A DNA stretch of 64,000 bases, from contig NZ_JAIOHK010000063.1 in NCBI RefSeq assembly GCF_019913785.1, positions 62,001 through 126,000 on the forward strand, written 5' to 3'. A program made the position numbers and the translations under genes. Source of the stretch: Altibacter sp. (GTDB taxonomy: Bacteria; Bacteroidota; Bacteroidia; Flavobacteriales; Flavobacteriaceae). This document shows positions 44,422 through 52,639 of the stretch, piece after piece (the first letter of the stretch is position 1; each line of letters opens with the position of its first letter). Below the pieces are notes generated by a model, which ran no database searches, had not been told where the DNA came from, and worked only from the letters and a program-made list of their open reading frames with translations.

Positions 44422-44458
44422 AAACCCTTTAAACATTACGTTTAGAGGGTTTTTTGTT
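44422..44458 (+). terminator. Terminator downstream of tRNA-Ser
   Basis: CCCTTTAAAC and GTTTAGAGGG (one G-U pair) form a 10-bp stem with a 5-nt loop, flanked by AAA/TTT and followed by T-rich sequence. Confidence 0.75.
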
Positions 44459-44499
44459 TTTGGTATATAGTCAAAATACACATTATATATCAAAGTTAA

Positions 44500-44544
44500 G
44501 TTACCCTATAGGTTACCCTTAAAATTCGTTAGAATTAGGGTAAC
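44500..44544. repeat. Three octamers GTTACCCT near the integrase, possible recombinase sites
   Basis: GTTACCCT occurs at 44500-44507 and 44512-44519 and inverted (AGGGTAAC) at 44537-44544. Clustered octamers between an attachment site and an integrase gene are what arm-type integrase or Xis sites look like. Confidence 0.45.
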
Positions 44545-44550
44545 TCTTTC

Positions 44551-44579
44551 TTGAGGGAATCCTTGGGAATCCCTAGCTA
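44551..44579 (+). repeat. 29-bp regulatory repeat, copy A (upstream of integrase)
   Basis: The sequence starts TTGAGGGAAT and ends GGGAATCCCTAGCTA. It matches the copy at 46939-46967 at 27 of 29 positions. It lies 49 nt before the integrase ATG. Confidence 0.7.
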
Positions 44580-44628
44580 ACCCCCTGTTTTACTGATAAT
44601 TTTGTCTAATATTTAAATTAGTAAAACT

Positions 44629-45849
44629 ATGATTAAAACATTTTTCTATCTAAAAACTGACAAGCAAAACAATAAAGGAGAGTCACCCATTTATGCCAAG
44701 ATTAAACTGCAAGGTAAAACAAGAACTCTAAGTACTGGCAAATTTATTAATAAGGAACGCTGGAAATCGACCAACAAGCTAAAGAACACGCTCCGTTTAA
44801 ATACTGAAAAGATAACCAAATCAACGATAGACTTACTAGAAACAAAAATTGAATCTATTTATTTAGAACTATCGAAGAGTGACCCTAACACAACACTAGA
44901 CGATGTAAAGAATAAACTAAATGGCAAAGCAATAGGAAAAAGCGAAATAGACATCCTTAAGCTATTCCAAAGACACAACGATTATTTTAAAAGAAAATTT
45001 GAGAATGGAGAACGTAGCAAAGCATCTTTACAAAAATACAATAGGGCGAAAGATTTATTAACAAAATATATTAAGGTAAAATACGGAAAAACATCATTCC
45101 CTATTTCTGACATTGACAATCAATTTGTGTATAACCTTGAATCATATTTGAAATACGAATCTACGTTTAATAGTAAAGTTGGTATTAGCCATAATTCGGT
45201 TGTTAAGTATTTCCAATGTTTCAAAACAATATGTAAATATGGCATTAAAAGAAACCTAATAATATCTAATCCTTTTATCTGCTACGATGAAAAATTAAAA
45301 ATAAAGGATGCTGTATTTCTCACTAAAGATGAACTTGAAAGAATTGAGGCTAAAGAATTCAGTTCAGAAAGACTAAATAAGGTCAAAGACATCTTTTTGT
45401 TTTCATGTTATACGAGTTACGCTCCTTGTGATGTGAAGAACTTAACTAAGAATAATCTGATTAAAGATTCGGAAAATTCATATTGGATTATAACTAATCG
45501 TGCCAAAACTAATATAAAATCAAATGTCCCTGTATTGCAACCTGTCATGCGAATCATTGATAAATATACTTATTTGAATGGGGATAGATTACTTCCTAAA
45601 ATAAGTAACCAAAAGATTAATGAATATTTGAAAGAGATTGCCGATTTATGTAAGATAAATAAAAAATTAACTCACTATGTTGCAAGACATACGTTTGCTA
45701 CGACTGTTACTCTGGGCAATGGCGTTGGAATTGAAAGTGTCTCAAAGATGATGGGGCACACCAGAATATCAATGACTCAGCACTATGCTAAAGTTTTAGA
45801 TTCTAATGTAAAGAGGGATATGAACAAATTAAGACAGAAATATATATAG
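44629..45849 (+). CDS. Tyrosine recombinase (integrase) of the island
   Basis: This 406-residue integrase presumably inserts the island into tRNA-Ser. It has an N-terminal Arm domain (residues 1-95, MIKTFFYLKTDKQNNKGESPI), a SAM-like core-binding domain (about 115-215) and a catalytic domain with H349-xxx-R353, H377 (GHTR) and nucleophile Y386 (QHYAKV). The first catalytic arginine is missing: the TGLR position reads TSYA (CYTSYAPCDVKNL). Loss of that Arg is known in Bacteroidota integrases such as IntDOT, so activity is still likely. It has its own terminator. Confidence 0.93.
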   Translation: MIKTFFYLKTDKQNNKGESPIYAKIKLQGKTRTLSTGKFINKERWKSTNKLKNTLRLNTEKITKSTIDLLETKIESIYLELSKSDPNTTLDDVKNKLNGKAIGKSEIDILKLFQRHNDYFKRKFENGERSKASLQKYNRAKDLLTKYIKVKYGKTSFPISDIDNQFVYNLESYLKYESTFNSKVGISHNSVVKYFQCFKTICKYGIKRNLIISNPFICYDEKLKIKDAVFLTKDELERIEAKEFSSERLNKVKDIFLFSCYTSYAPCDVKNLTKNNLIKDSENSYWIITNRAKTNIKSNVPVLQPVMRIIDKYTYLNGDRLLPKISNQKINEYLKEIADLCKINKKLTHYVARHTFATTVTLGNGVGIESVSKMMGHTRISMTQHYAKVLDSNVKRDMNKLRQKYI

Positions 45850-45871
45850 TTAAGCATTTTATTTACTTTAG

Positions 45872-45896
45872 AAGCTCTCAAAGTTGAGAGCTTTTT
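45872..45896 (+). terminator. Terminator of the integrase gene
   Basis: AAGCTCTCAA and TTGAGAGCTT face each other across a 2-nt gap, forming a 9- to 10-bp hairpin followed by TTT, 22 nt after the stop. Confidence 0.75.
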
Positions 45897-45910
45897 AAAA
45901 TTATTGTCTT

Positions 45911-46933
45911 ATGAAAAATATTTTTGAAATAAATGCTGAGATTGAAAAAATCACTAATCCTGTAATTGAATATCATCACCATTACCAAAATATTATGTTT
46001 TTTGGGGACTGGGTAAGTGAAATAGATTACACATATTTTATAAAATGGCAAGAAACCATCAAGAAAAAAATCAATGATATTGCTGATTTAGATAGTCCTA
46101 GTAAAGTGAAATTTCTAAAGGTATTTCATCAAGACGTTTTACAAAAGTATAATGAACAGCTTAAATTAAATTTTAATGAATTGGACACTCTTAAAGCTAA
46201 ATTGAAACAAAAATATGTTTCAGAAGGGTTTATTAGAAAACCTAAAAAAAAGAGCAAAGAAGTTTATTACTCTCCAGATTCACATGATGATTTTGATTAC
46301 ATACTAACAAAAATGTCTGAAATATTTGAACTTGAAAAATTTGACATATATAATGATGATGAATGCGGTGGTCCAGAAGGGTTGAAAGATATTTTACAAG
46401 ATGAAGTACTTTCAAAATTAAAAGTTGAAGATGACCAATTAGAAAGTTTATACTCCTATGTTCATTTATCTGTTTGTCTAGAATTAACCCGAGATATGCT
46501 AAAAAACATAACTCAACACCTCGATTCAATTGTGAATTATATTAAGAAACTAGAAAATTTTGAAGAAGACAAACTAACATTAGATGAGGTTTATGACAAT
46601 GACCCTAATAATCTAAAACTTGAATTTAAAATTAATAAGTTGGATGTTGCTCTATTTTATAGAGTTTTTCATGATGTTGGGATTATAGAGGTAGATAATA
46701 AAAACCAGAAAAACCCTTATACGAATCTCAAAAAATACATTGATAGTTCAAACATGTATTACATGGAGAACAAAAAAGTTGATAAGGTTAAAAATATTAA
46801 TAAGGAGTTCTCAAAGTTCCTTAATGATAACAAATACGAAAAACACGAGATTAATCTAATTGAACTTCTAATATCAAAACTAAAATCAAAAAAAGAAGAA
46901 ATTGAAGCTAATTCAGAAGAAGGTCTTCTTTAA
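45911..46933 (+). CDS. Mobile-element protein of unknown function, weakly RteC-like C-terminus
   Basis: This 340-residue protein is rich in Lys, Glu and Asn with long predicted helices. It has no signal peptide or membrane segment. The C-terminus (LEFKINKLDVALFYRVFHDVGII ... NKEFSKFLNDN) follows the layout of RteC-type proteins that control excision of Bacteroides elements, but I see no exact signature, so this is a weak guess. It sits between the integrase and an excisionase-like gene, a usual place for such regulators. Confidence 0.6.
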   Translation: MKNIFEINAEIEKITNPVIEYHHHYQNIMFFGDWVSEIDYTYFIKWQETIKKKINDIADLDSPSKVKFLKVFHQDVLQKYNEQLKLNFNELDTLKAKLKQKYVSEGFIRKPKKKSKEVYYSPDSHDDFDYILTKMSEIFELEKFDIYNDDECGGPEGLKDILQDEVLSKLKVEDDQLESLYSYVHLSVCLELTRDMLKNITQHLDSIVNYIKKLENFEEDKLTLDEVYDNDPNNLKLEFKINKLDVALFYRVFHDVGIIEVDNKNQKNPYTNLKKYIDSSNMYYMENKKVDKVKNINKEFSKFLNDNKYEKHEINLIELLISKLKSKKEEIEANSEEGLL

Positions 46934-46938
46934 TTAAT

Positions 46939-46967
46939 TTGAGGGAATGCTAGGGAATCCCTAGCTA
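46939..46967 (+). repeat. 29-bp regulatory repeat, copy B (upstream of the excisionase-like gene)
   Basis: It is 27/29 identical to copy A at 44551. Here the centre is a perfect palindrome, GCTAGGG-AAT-CCCTAGC. It ends 50 nt before the ATG of the HTH gene, almost the same distance as copy A from the integrase. Confidence 0.7.
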
Positions 46968-47017
46968 TACTTGACGAAATCCCAGAAATTTGCTGAATAA
47001 TAATTTAAAAGCATATT

Positions 47018-47335
47018 ATGGGAAACAACGATTCGCACTTAGTTCTATTATCGATAGACAAATTACAAAGTCTATTAAATCCAGTATTAAATAAACTGGT
47101 TGTAATTGAGAAATACCTCAACAATAAAGCAACTACACATAAAGTAGGTTACTACCGAAATAAAGACCTAAAAGAAAAATTAGGTCTTTCTCCTAACACT
47201 ATTATAAAATATAGAGAATCTGGCGTCATTCCATTTACAATGATTGGTGAAGTGTACCTTTATCCTATTAAGCAAATCGATGATATTCTTAAAATGAACT
47301 CTAACTGGGATTTATTCCAAAATAAGGCTAGTTAG
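47018..47335 (+). CDS. Excisionase-like helix-turn-helix protein
   Basis: This 105-residue protein has an N-terminal helix (LLSIDKLQSLLNPVLNKLV) and a C-terminal winged helix of the HTH_17/MerR type (YRNKDLKEKLGLSPNTIIKYRESGVI, then IGEVYLYPIKQIDDIL). This resembles the small excisionase-like proteins of Bacteroidota elements. It is 2 nt from the next gene, so translation is coupled. It may bind the 29-bp repeats upstream of itself and the integrase. Confidence 0.75.
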   Translation: MGNNDSHLVLLSIDKLQSLLNPVLNKLVVIEKYLNNKATTHKVGYYRNKDLKEKLGLSPNTIIKYRESGVIPFTMIGEVYLYPIKQIDDILKMNSNWDLFQNKAS

Positions 47336-47337
47336 AT

Positions 47338-48627
47338 ATGTTTCAAGTAACAAAATATAAAAATATTAAAAGTTCAGATGTAGAAGATACATTGGACATT
47401 GCTGAGGTATTTAAAATTATTAAAGAAGGTGATTCAGCTTTAAATCATATAAAATATGCTAGAAGTTTTAATAAAGGAAGTGAAGACTATAATTCAATTA
47501 AAGCAAACCTAATACCAACATTCCGATTTAATTTTCTTTTTGATAGAAAGGCTTCAAATAAGAACATAACTGAACCTACAGGCTTGATATTTATTGATGT
47601 TGACAATACTGACACTATACTTGATAATGACTTTATTTTTGCTAAATGGAAGTCTATTTCTTTAAAAGGATATAGCATTCTCGTGAAGGTAGATAACTTA
47701 ACAGTAAATAACTTTAATGACACATATGATAATATATCATCATTATTAAAGATTAATTCAGATATAGGGGCTAGAAAACCTACTCAGCAGACTGTTCAAA
47801 GTTATGACCCTGACATCTATATAAATTATGATGCTAAAACTTATAATTGTGCAGAAATTAAAAAAGTACCATCCGCTATTAAACAAAAAAAAGAAAAAAA
47901 GTGTTTAACTAGGAATGAGACTTTTTTACCAGTTTCTCAAAATATTAAGATTAGGTTTAACAATATTGATGACTACTTCACTGATAATAATTCAACATAT
48001 ATAGTTTTCAAGGAAGAAAAAGAAAAACTTTGTATTCCGTTTATACCAAGAAAGGTAGAAGAAGGAAATAGAAATAGTTATTTGTTTATTTACTTATCAC
48101 AGATAGTAGCTCTAAATCCACATATTAATAAAGCCTACGTAAAAGCTATAGCAGATAGTGTAAATTTAAATGTGATGCACCCAGAACTTCCAGAAAGTGA
48201 ATTAAATGACATAATTAATAGCATTTTTAAAATCAAAGAGTCCGATGAATTAGAGATGTTCTATAATAAAGAAAGGAGAATCATATTTAATCCTAAACAG
48301 AAATTACCTTTTAAAGAGAAAATGAAAATCGTCAATAAAGAATTAGGTAGTATGGCAGCAGATAGGACAATTGAAAAAATATATGTATGTATTGAAGAAT
48401 GGGACTTTCAATCTTATAATAAAATCAATCAGGTCAAGGTAGCCGATTTAATGGAGCTTCATGTTTCAACCATAAAAAGATATTGGAGCAACTTTAAAGC
48501 CTTTGTAAAGGAGCTTAATGATGACTATAAAGGTAGTTTAATAGGTGACGGAACAGAAATGATAGAATGTAGAATAGACTATTCCAATTTTTATCTCAAT
48601 GAACCACAATTGAAAAAATCTGCATAA
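47338..48627 (+). CDS. VirE/BT4734-type mobile-element protein
   Basis: This 429-residue protein has an N-terminal BT4734/VirE-like domain. The segment EPTGLIFIDVDNTDTI is the hallmark TGLIxxDxD strand, preceded by an LIPTFRFNFLFDRK segment. These proteins accompany primase or mobilization genes in Bacteroidota elements. The C-terminal region (LNDIINSIFKIKESDEL, then ADLMELHVSTIKRYW) ends in a possible helix-turn-helix. No helicase or primase gene follows, so the module may be reduced. Confidence 0.72.
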   Translation: MFQVTKYKNIKSSDVEDTLDIAEVFKIIKEGDSALNHIKYARSFNKGSEDYNSIKANLIPTFRFNFLFDRKASNKNITEPTGLIFIDVDNTDTILDNDFIFAKWKSISLKGYSILVKVDNLTVNNFNDTYDNISSLLKINSDIGARKPTQQTVQSYDPDIYINYDAKTYNCAEIKKVPSAIKQKKEKKCLTRNETFLPVSQNIKIRFNNIDDYFTDNNSTYIVFKEEKEKLCIPFIPRKVEEGNRNSYLFIYLSQIVALNPHINKAYVKAIADSVNLNVMHPELPESELNDIINSIFKIKESDELEMFYNKERRIIFNPKQKLPFKEKMKIVNKELGSMAADRTIEKIYVCIEEWDFQSYNKINQVKVADLMELHVSTIKRYWSNFKAFVKELNDDYKGSLIGDGTEMIECRIDYSNFYLNEPQLKKSA

Positions 48628-48631
48628 TTTT

Positions 48632-48880
48632 TCATATACGTGTCAGCCATTTGAAAAACTTAATTAGACTCAATACCACCAAGACAAATAATGAGAACAC
48701 CAATTGAAGCAATAATCCAATCAAATCTAATTGTGTTACAATTGGAGATGGTTTATTCTTAAGTTCGGTACTTTTAAATGAATTGTACCAATGTTCAGCT
48801 TCAAGGTCATATCTCAATCTTGTTGTTGATGAATTATCATTCGGTCTCCATTTATAGTCTTGTCTTTCTCCTTGTGTCAT
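48632..48880 (-). CDS. Small C-terminally membrane-anchored hypothetical protein
   Basis: This 82-residue frame has a polar N-terminus (MTQGERQDYKWRPND) and one strong C-terminal membrane helix (LLLQLVFSLFVLVVLSLIKFF) with a basic tail. It is antiparallel to its neighbours and almost touches the stop of the VirE-type gene. No family was recognised. It could be spurious, but the tail-anchored layout is coherent. Confidence 0.45.
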   Translation of the reverse strand: MTQGERQDYKWRPNDNSSTTRLRYDLEAEHWYNSFKSTELKNKPSPIVTQLDLIGLLLQLVFSLFVLVVLSLIKFFKWLTRI

Positions 48881-49154
48881 AATCCTAAGTTTTACACAGC
48901 AAATATGGTGTATTTTATTAAAATTGCATAATAATATATTTGAAAACCAGGTAGTTATACAATAAAGTTAAGAATAGAGTCAGCACAGATGAAGAAGAAA
49001 GTATCTATTGTGATAGATAATGTCCTGAATAAATAAATTTAGAATAAAGTCAGTGAAGGTTAAGCAAATAAATATTTGTATTTCTACTTTCCGAAATATA
49101 AATATTAAAAATGATTAGTAACTTTAAGGTTCATTAACTTGATAAAAAGAATAA

Positions 49155-49655
49155 ATGAAAAAAATAATTATACTATTAACAATAACTTATAGTTCATTAA
49201 ACGCTCAAATCATTACCAAAATAGAGGGTGTTAGTTTAAATGCTCCTTGTGAACTTGAATATACCAGAAATATTGGTAATCAAAATAATTATAGTTGTCC
49301 TTATTTATATAACAATGATGAAAAGCTAGACAACTATTCTATTACAGTCACAAACCTTCAAACAGAAATGAATGGCTTAAATGATAGCAGTCTTAATGAA
49401 TTTAAAAAAACATTTCTTGAAACGATTGAATCAAATTCCAAAAACAATGGGGAGTCACCTAATTTTATTCTTTTAAATAATGGTATTAGTGCTGTCAGTA
49501 GTATATCCTATCTAACTTATGGCGAGCAAGAATTTAAAAATATTTCTATCTCTTTTCTTTACAGGCAAAAAAGTTTTATTGTTAACTTAACAACTAATAA
49601 TTTTTATAGAAAAAACGAAATATCAGAATTAGCAGATAGGATATTAATCAGATAA
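49155..49655 (+). CDS. Secreted hypothetical protein
   Basis: This 166-residue protein has a signal peptide (MKKIIILLTITYSSLNAQ) and a small Asn/Ser-rich domain with two Cys (APCELEY, NYSCPYLY). The C-terminal half (EFKNISISFLYRQKSFIVNLTT) is probably beta-rich. The function is unknown. It is followed by a lipoprotein gene after 25 nt, likely co-transcribed cargo. The 274-bp gap before it holds no gene that I can see. Confidence 0.62.
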   Translation: MKKIIILLTITYSSLNAQIITKIEGVSLNAPCELEYTRNIGNQNNYSCPYLYNNDEKLDNYSITVTNLQTEMNGLNDSSLNEFKKTFLETIESNSKNNGESPNFILLNNGISAVSSISYLTYGEQEFKNISISFLYRQKSFIVNLTTNNFYRKNEISELADRILIR

Positions 49656-49680
49656 AAAGTAATCTAATTGACGAAATTCT

Positions 49681-50559
49681 ATGCGAAAATTAATATTTAT
49701 TCTATTTACCATTCCTTTATTTTTCTTTATTGGTTGTAATAAAAAAGAAAAAAATATTCAAAAACCTTCTGAAGAATTAATTGCCATTTATGTTCAAAAT
49801 CAAAAATATGATTTTCAAGATATAATTATCTTAGGTAAAGTTATAGGAGATTCTATTGAAAAGATAACAGATTGGGACGATAATAAAGCCGATTATGTTG
49901 TAAACCGCAAACCATATTTAGAGAAATATTCTAAATACTTTATTAACCAAGATAAAGTGGTTCAACAAATTACAATTGATGAAATTATTAGCAAAGATTT
50001 TCAGTGCAGTCCTTTGACAGTTGGGCATAGTAATAAATTTCATTTGAGCATTAAAAATGAGTTTAGCTTAGCAACTAATGACTCCAATTTCAAAAATTTA
50101 CTTAATGACAACATTATTAATCTCGACAGTAAATCTTTGAATATTGTAAAAAGTAAATTATTAAATGCCTTTAAGGATAAAGAAATTGATATAACTTCTG
50201 GATTTGATAATAACTTCAATGAAGTATACAAACCATTAGACATTGATATTCTTCAATCTGTTGATTTAAATGGCGATAGTGTTGAGGAGGTATTGGTTAA
50301 AGCGACTGTTGGAAATATTTACGAGAGAAATACAGTACTATTAGTATTTAATATAACTGAAGATTATATAAAAGAGGTTGGTGAAATCGACTCCTGGTCC
50401 AATGGTTACAATTTGATTGGTGTTACCGACTTTAATAATAACGGAATTTATGAACTCGTATTTCAAGGTGTTGGTTATGAATCCATTGGATTTGAAATAT
50501 ATGAAATTCAAGATAACGGATTTAAGAGACTACTTAACACGGTTCCATATGGATGTTAA
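49681..50559 (+). CDS. Lipoprotein of unknown function
   Basis: This 292-residue protein has a lipobox (MRKLIFILFTIPLFFFIGCNKKEKN, Cys19). The C-terminal third has DLNGDSVEEVLVKATVG and GVTDFNNNGIYELVFQG, two D-x-N-G-D/N-x-x-x-E calcium-loop-like motifs of the kind seen in FG-GAP/VCBS-type repeats. It is AT-rich and typical of island cargo. No defence role can be assigned. Confidence 0.65.
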   Translation: MRKLIFILFTIPLFFFIGCNKKEKNIQKPSEELIAIYVQNQKYDFQDIIILGKVIGDSIEKITDWDDNKADYVVNRKPYLEKYSKYFINQDKVVQQITIDEIISKDFQCSPLTVGHSNKFHLSIKNEFSLATNDSNFKNLLNDNIINLDSKSLNIVKSKLLNAFKDKEIDITSGFDNNFNEVYKPLDIDILQSVDLNGDSVEEVLVKATVGNIYERNTVLLVFNITEDYIKEVGEIDSWSNGYNLIGVTDFNNNGIYELVFQGVGYESIGFEIYEIQDNGFKRLLNTVPYGC

Positions 50560-50905
50560 AATAAGTAGTGAATAACAAAGTTGTTGAGGTTTAATGCTTA
50601 AATAATTCTCTCAAAATTTTCAGAAAAATATTTTTTACATATCCGACCAATGTATATACAAGAATATTTTTGACCCTATTATAAGAGAGGATACGAGGTC
50701 CCATTATAAATTTTTCCAATTATTGGGTTGGATTTAGACACCACTCCCTATGTAACCGTCCATATAAGCATAAAAACGACAATTCAACCATAGTATATAC
50801 TTTAAAAACGGTGCTAGTTCAGTGCAATATGGTACCGTTAAACATATTTATAATATTTGGCTGAGGTTTATACATTTCTCACATATTTATATATAAAGAA
50901 ATGAT
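50560..50905. other. Non-coding AT-rich gap before the RHH gene
   Basis: No gene is visible in these 346 bases. It contains an inverted pair AACGGT (50808) / ACCGTT around 21 bases and several AT-rich stretches. It could hold an operator or transfer origin, but nothing distinguishes these. Confidence 0.35.
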
Positions 50906-51061
50906 ATGGGAAAACTACCAACAAGCATGAATAATGAAGTCGTAATTTTTAGGTTGTCAAAAAAATTAAAGGATAAATTAAATCAATTGGCTAAAAGAAG
51001 CCACGGTACTTCATCCTCTGTAATAAGGTCTTTAATTGAATCAGAGTCTAGGAGATATTAA
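50906..51061 (+). CDS. Ribbon-helix-helix (CopG-type) small DNA-binding protein
   Basis: This 51-residue protein begins MGKLPTSMNNEVVIFRLSKK; the strand EVVIFRLS and the helices LKDKLNQLAKR and TSSSVIRSLIESESRR give the beta-alpha-alpha layout of ribbon-helix-helix repressors or antitoxins. An ATG five bases upstream is out of frame. No toxin partner lies next to it on the same strand. It may autoregulate through the inverted repeats in the gap to its left. Confidence 0.7.
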   Translation: MGKLPTSMNNEVVIFRLSKKLKDKLNQLAKRSHGTSSSVIRSLIESESRRY

Positions 51062-51074
51062 ATCATTAGATAAT

Positions 51075-51146
51075 TCCAGCCGTTTTATTGATACTTTAAT
51101 TTTAGTGTGGCACAAACCCCGTTTTAATTATAACCATTGTTAGTGG
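51075..51146 (-). repeat. attC-like element 2, 3' of the 196-residue gene
   Basis: On the minus strand ACTAACAATGGTTATAATTAA begins just after the stop of the upstream gene. Eight of its first nine bases match attC-like element 1 (CTAACAATGG). The far arm is weak, so only the first part is well supported. Confidence 0.4.
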
Positions 51147-51155
51147 TTCTCATAT

Positions 51156-51746
51156 TTATTTTTCTTCTTCTTTGTCTCGATTTAAAAATGTGATTTCAAT
51201 ATTGTCTGCAATAAAAGGTTTTTTTGAAATGCGTTTCAGTATGTTGTTCCAAGTATCAAGTGCATCTCGCTTTATCAACCTTTCCTCCAAGTCCAATTGT
51301 TCGTTCTGTACTTTTATTCGTTTTTCTTTAGCATCGAATTCTGCCTTTTCTGTTTCAGCTTTTAATTTTCTTTTTTCCAAATTCCAATTTTGAATTTTCT
51401 GAACAGATTGAAAGATAAGCCAAGGAATTCCCGCTGCACTGGCTGCAAGAGGTATAATAACCTCAAGACTTAATGGGGAATTGTGATTAATTGAGTGTAA
51501 ATAAAGCTTGTGCTCCCTTTTTAAAGGGCGTCCTTTTCGGTAATAAAAGAATTGAGAAAAATTATAATTTTCATAATCTTCGATTGTTGAAAGAACAAGC
51601 AGGTCATTAAGAAGATTAAGGTCGTAGAGAAAAGAGGAAAGTGTTTCTATTGTGACTTTGTCTTGTCCAGCAATAGTGTACTCCCCTTTTTCTTTAAAAT
51701 TGAAGCTTATTTTAACGTCCGAGTAATAGTAATAATAGTAATACAT
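51156..51746 (-). CDS. Hypothetical protein with central hydrophobic segment and coiled coil
   Basis: This 196-residue protein starts MYYYYYYYSDVKISFNF. Residues about 90-115 (PLSLEVIIPLAASAAGIPWLIF) form a hydrophobic hairpin or membrane segment. The C-terminal part is a charged coiled coil (LEKRKLKAETEKAEFDAKEKR). The layout of a beta-rich front, SPLSLEVI and hydrophobic hairpin recurs in small accessory-genome proteins, but I cannot name the family. The neighbouring attC-like sequences suggest it is an integron-type cassette. Confidence 0.65.
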   Translation of the reverse strand: MYYYYYYYSDVKISFNFKEKGEYTIAGQDKVTIETLSSFLYDLNLLNDLLVLSTIEDYENYNFSQFFYYRKGRPLKREHKLYLHSINHNSPLSLEVIIPLAASAAGIPWLIFQSVQKIQNWNLEKRKLKAETEKAEFDAKEKRIKVQNEQLDLEERLIKRDALDTWNNILKRISKKPFIADNIEITFLNRDKEEEK

Positions 51747-51761
51747 TCTTTAGATTTTAAT

Positions 51762-51827
51762 GCCTGCCAACGGTCTCGTGTATCAGTAGTTGAGTGGTTT
51801 AGCAATTACTTATAGCCATTGTTAGGC
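51762..51827 (-). repeat. attC-like element 1 between two cassette-like genes
   Basis: On the minus strand the 66-nt element starts GCCTAACAATGG, overlapping the stop codon of the 247-residue gene, and ends CCGTTGGCAGGC. The arms pair at 9 of 12 positions. It resembles integron attC hairpins (GCCTAAC start), though the far arm (GTTGGCA) departs from the consensus. Confidence 0.5.
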
Positions 51828-52565
51828 GCTTTTGTTTATTTTTCTTTTCATTGTTTCGGATAATTTCATCAAATTATCATTCTGTAAACCACTAATAATA
51901 TTTTTGGACAAATCTCTTTCTCCTAAATCCCATCTTCTCTCAAGTTGAATTTGTTCTTCAGTTTTATCAATATTGTAGCAATAGAGATATAAATCAAGTT
52001 TATTTTCTAAAATCGATGAAAAACATTCTAAACAGTTTAAGTAATAATTACTTTTTCTTTTGTTTAAATCAAATCCAATGTATATTATTTTGGTATGTAG
52101 TTTCATTAGCGAACAAGCAGATGCAACTCTATGAATTAATTGATATGGCAAATCTTGTATTTCACTGATTTCTATTTTCAATCCTGTATAGTTGTTTATA
52201 ATTTCCAACCATCCTTCAACTACAAGTCTTTTATTAGAACTATTACTTAACCATTTTTTAACTTTTTCATATGGAGGTTCTGTTCTTTTAGCCTCAATAG
52301 CTATGCAGTCATTCGAATATTCAATCATTAAATCAGTGCAAGAAGGTAAACCTTTACCTTTAACAGCAGATATTTTATATTCAAATATGTAATCAATATC
52401 TGTGATAGAATTTAAGTTTATTAATTCTTTGCTAAGAATCTGATTGTGCTTAAACAAAACTATAAGTGGAATTGTTGACCGTCTCGGAGATTTAAATTCA
52501 TTTTTATTAAATTTATTATAAATTAAATCAATCGAATTTATTTCTTGTTTGTTGTAAAAAATCAT
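51822..52565 (-). CDS. PD-(D/E)XK nuclease-like hypothetical protein
   Basis: This 247-residue protein contains SCTDLMIEYSNDCIAIEAKR: D78 and E91-A-K93 form the D-x(12)-E-x-K signature of PD-(D/E)XK nucleases. The first 70 residues include a glutamate-rich strand context typical of the fold. The C-terminal part (ISGLQNDNLMKLSETMKRKI) is helical. It could be a restriction-type nuclease or an inactive relative; the catalytic set looks complete. It is not obviously part of the BREX operon, and its stop codon lies within attC-like element 1. Confidence 0.55.
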   Translation of the reverse strand: MIFYNKQEINSIDLIYNKFNKNEFKSPRRSTIPLIVLFKHNQILSKELINLNSITDIDYIFEYKISAVKGKGLPSCTDLMIEYSNDCIAIEAKRTEPPYEKVKKWLSNSSNKRLVVEGWLEIINNYTGLKIEISEIQDLPYQLIHRVASACSLMKLHTKIIYIGFDLNKRKSNYYLNCLECFSSILENKLDLYLYCYNIDKTEEQIQLERRWDLGERDLSKNIISGLQNDNLMKLSETMKRKINKSA

Positions 52566-52639
52566 AAAATATTCTCATTATGAATGGTTAGATGATTATG
52601 TTTTTCCATCTTCAAGTTTACTTCTATACAACTCCTTTT

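Noticed and set aside
48881..49154. A small gene in the gap right of the 82-residue protein
   Set aside because: The only plus-strand frame seen with an ATG is 14 codons long and low in complexity.
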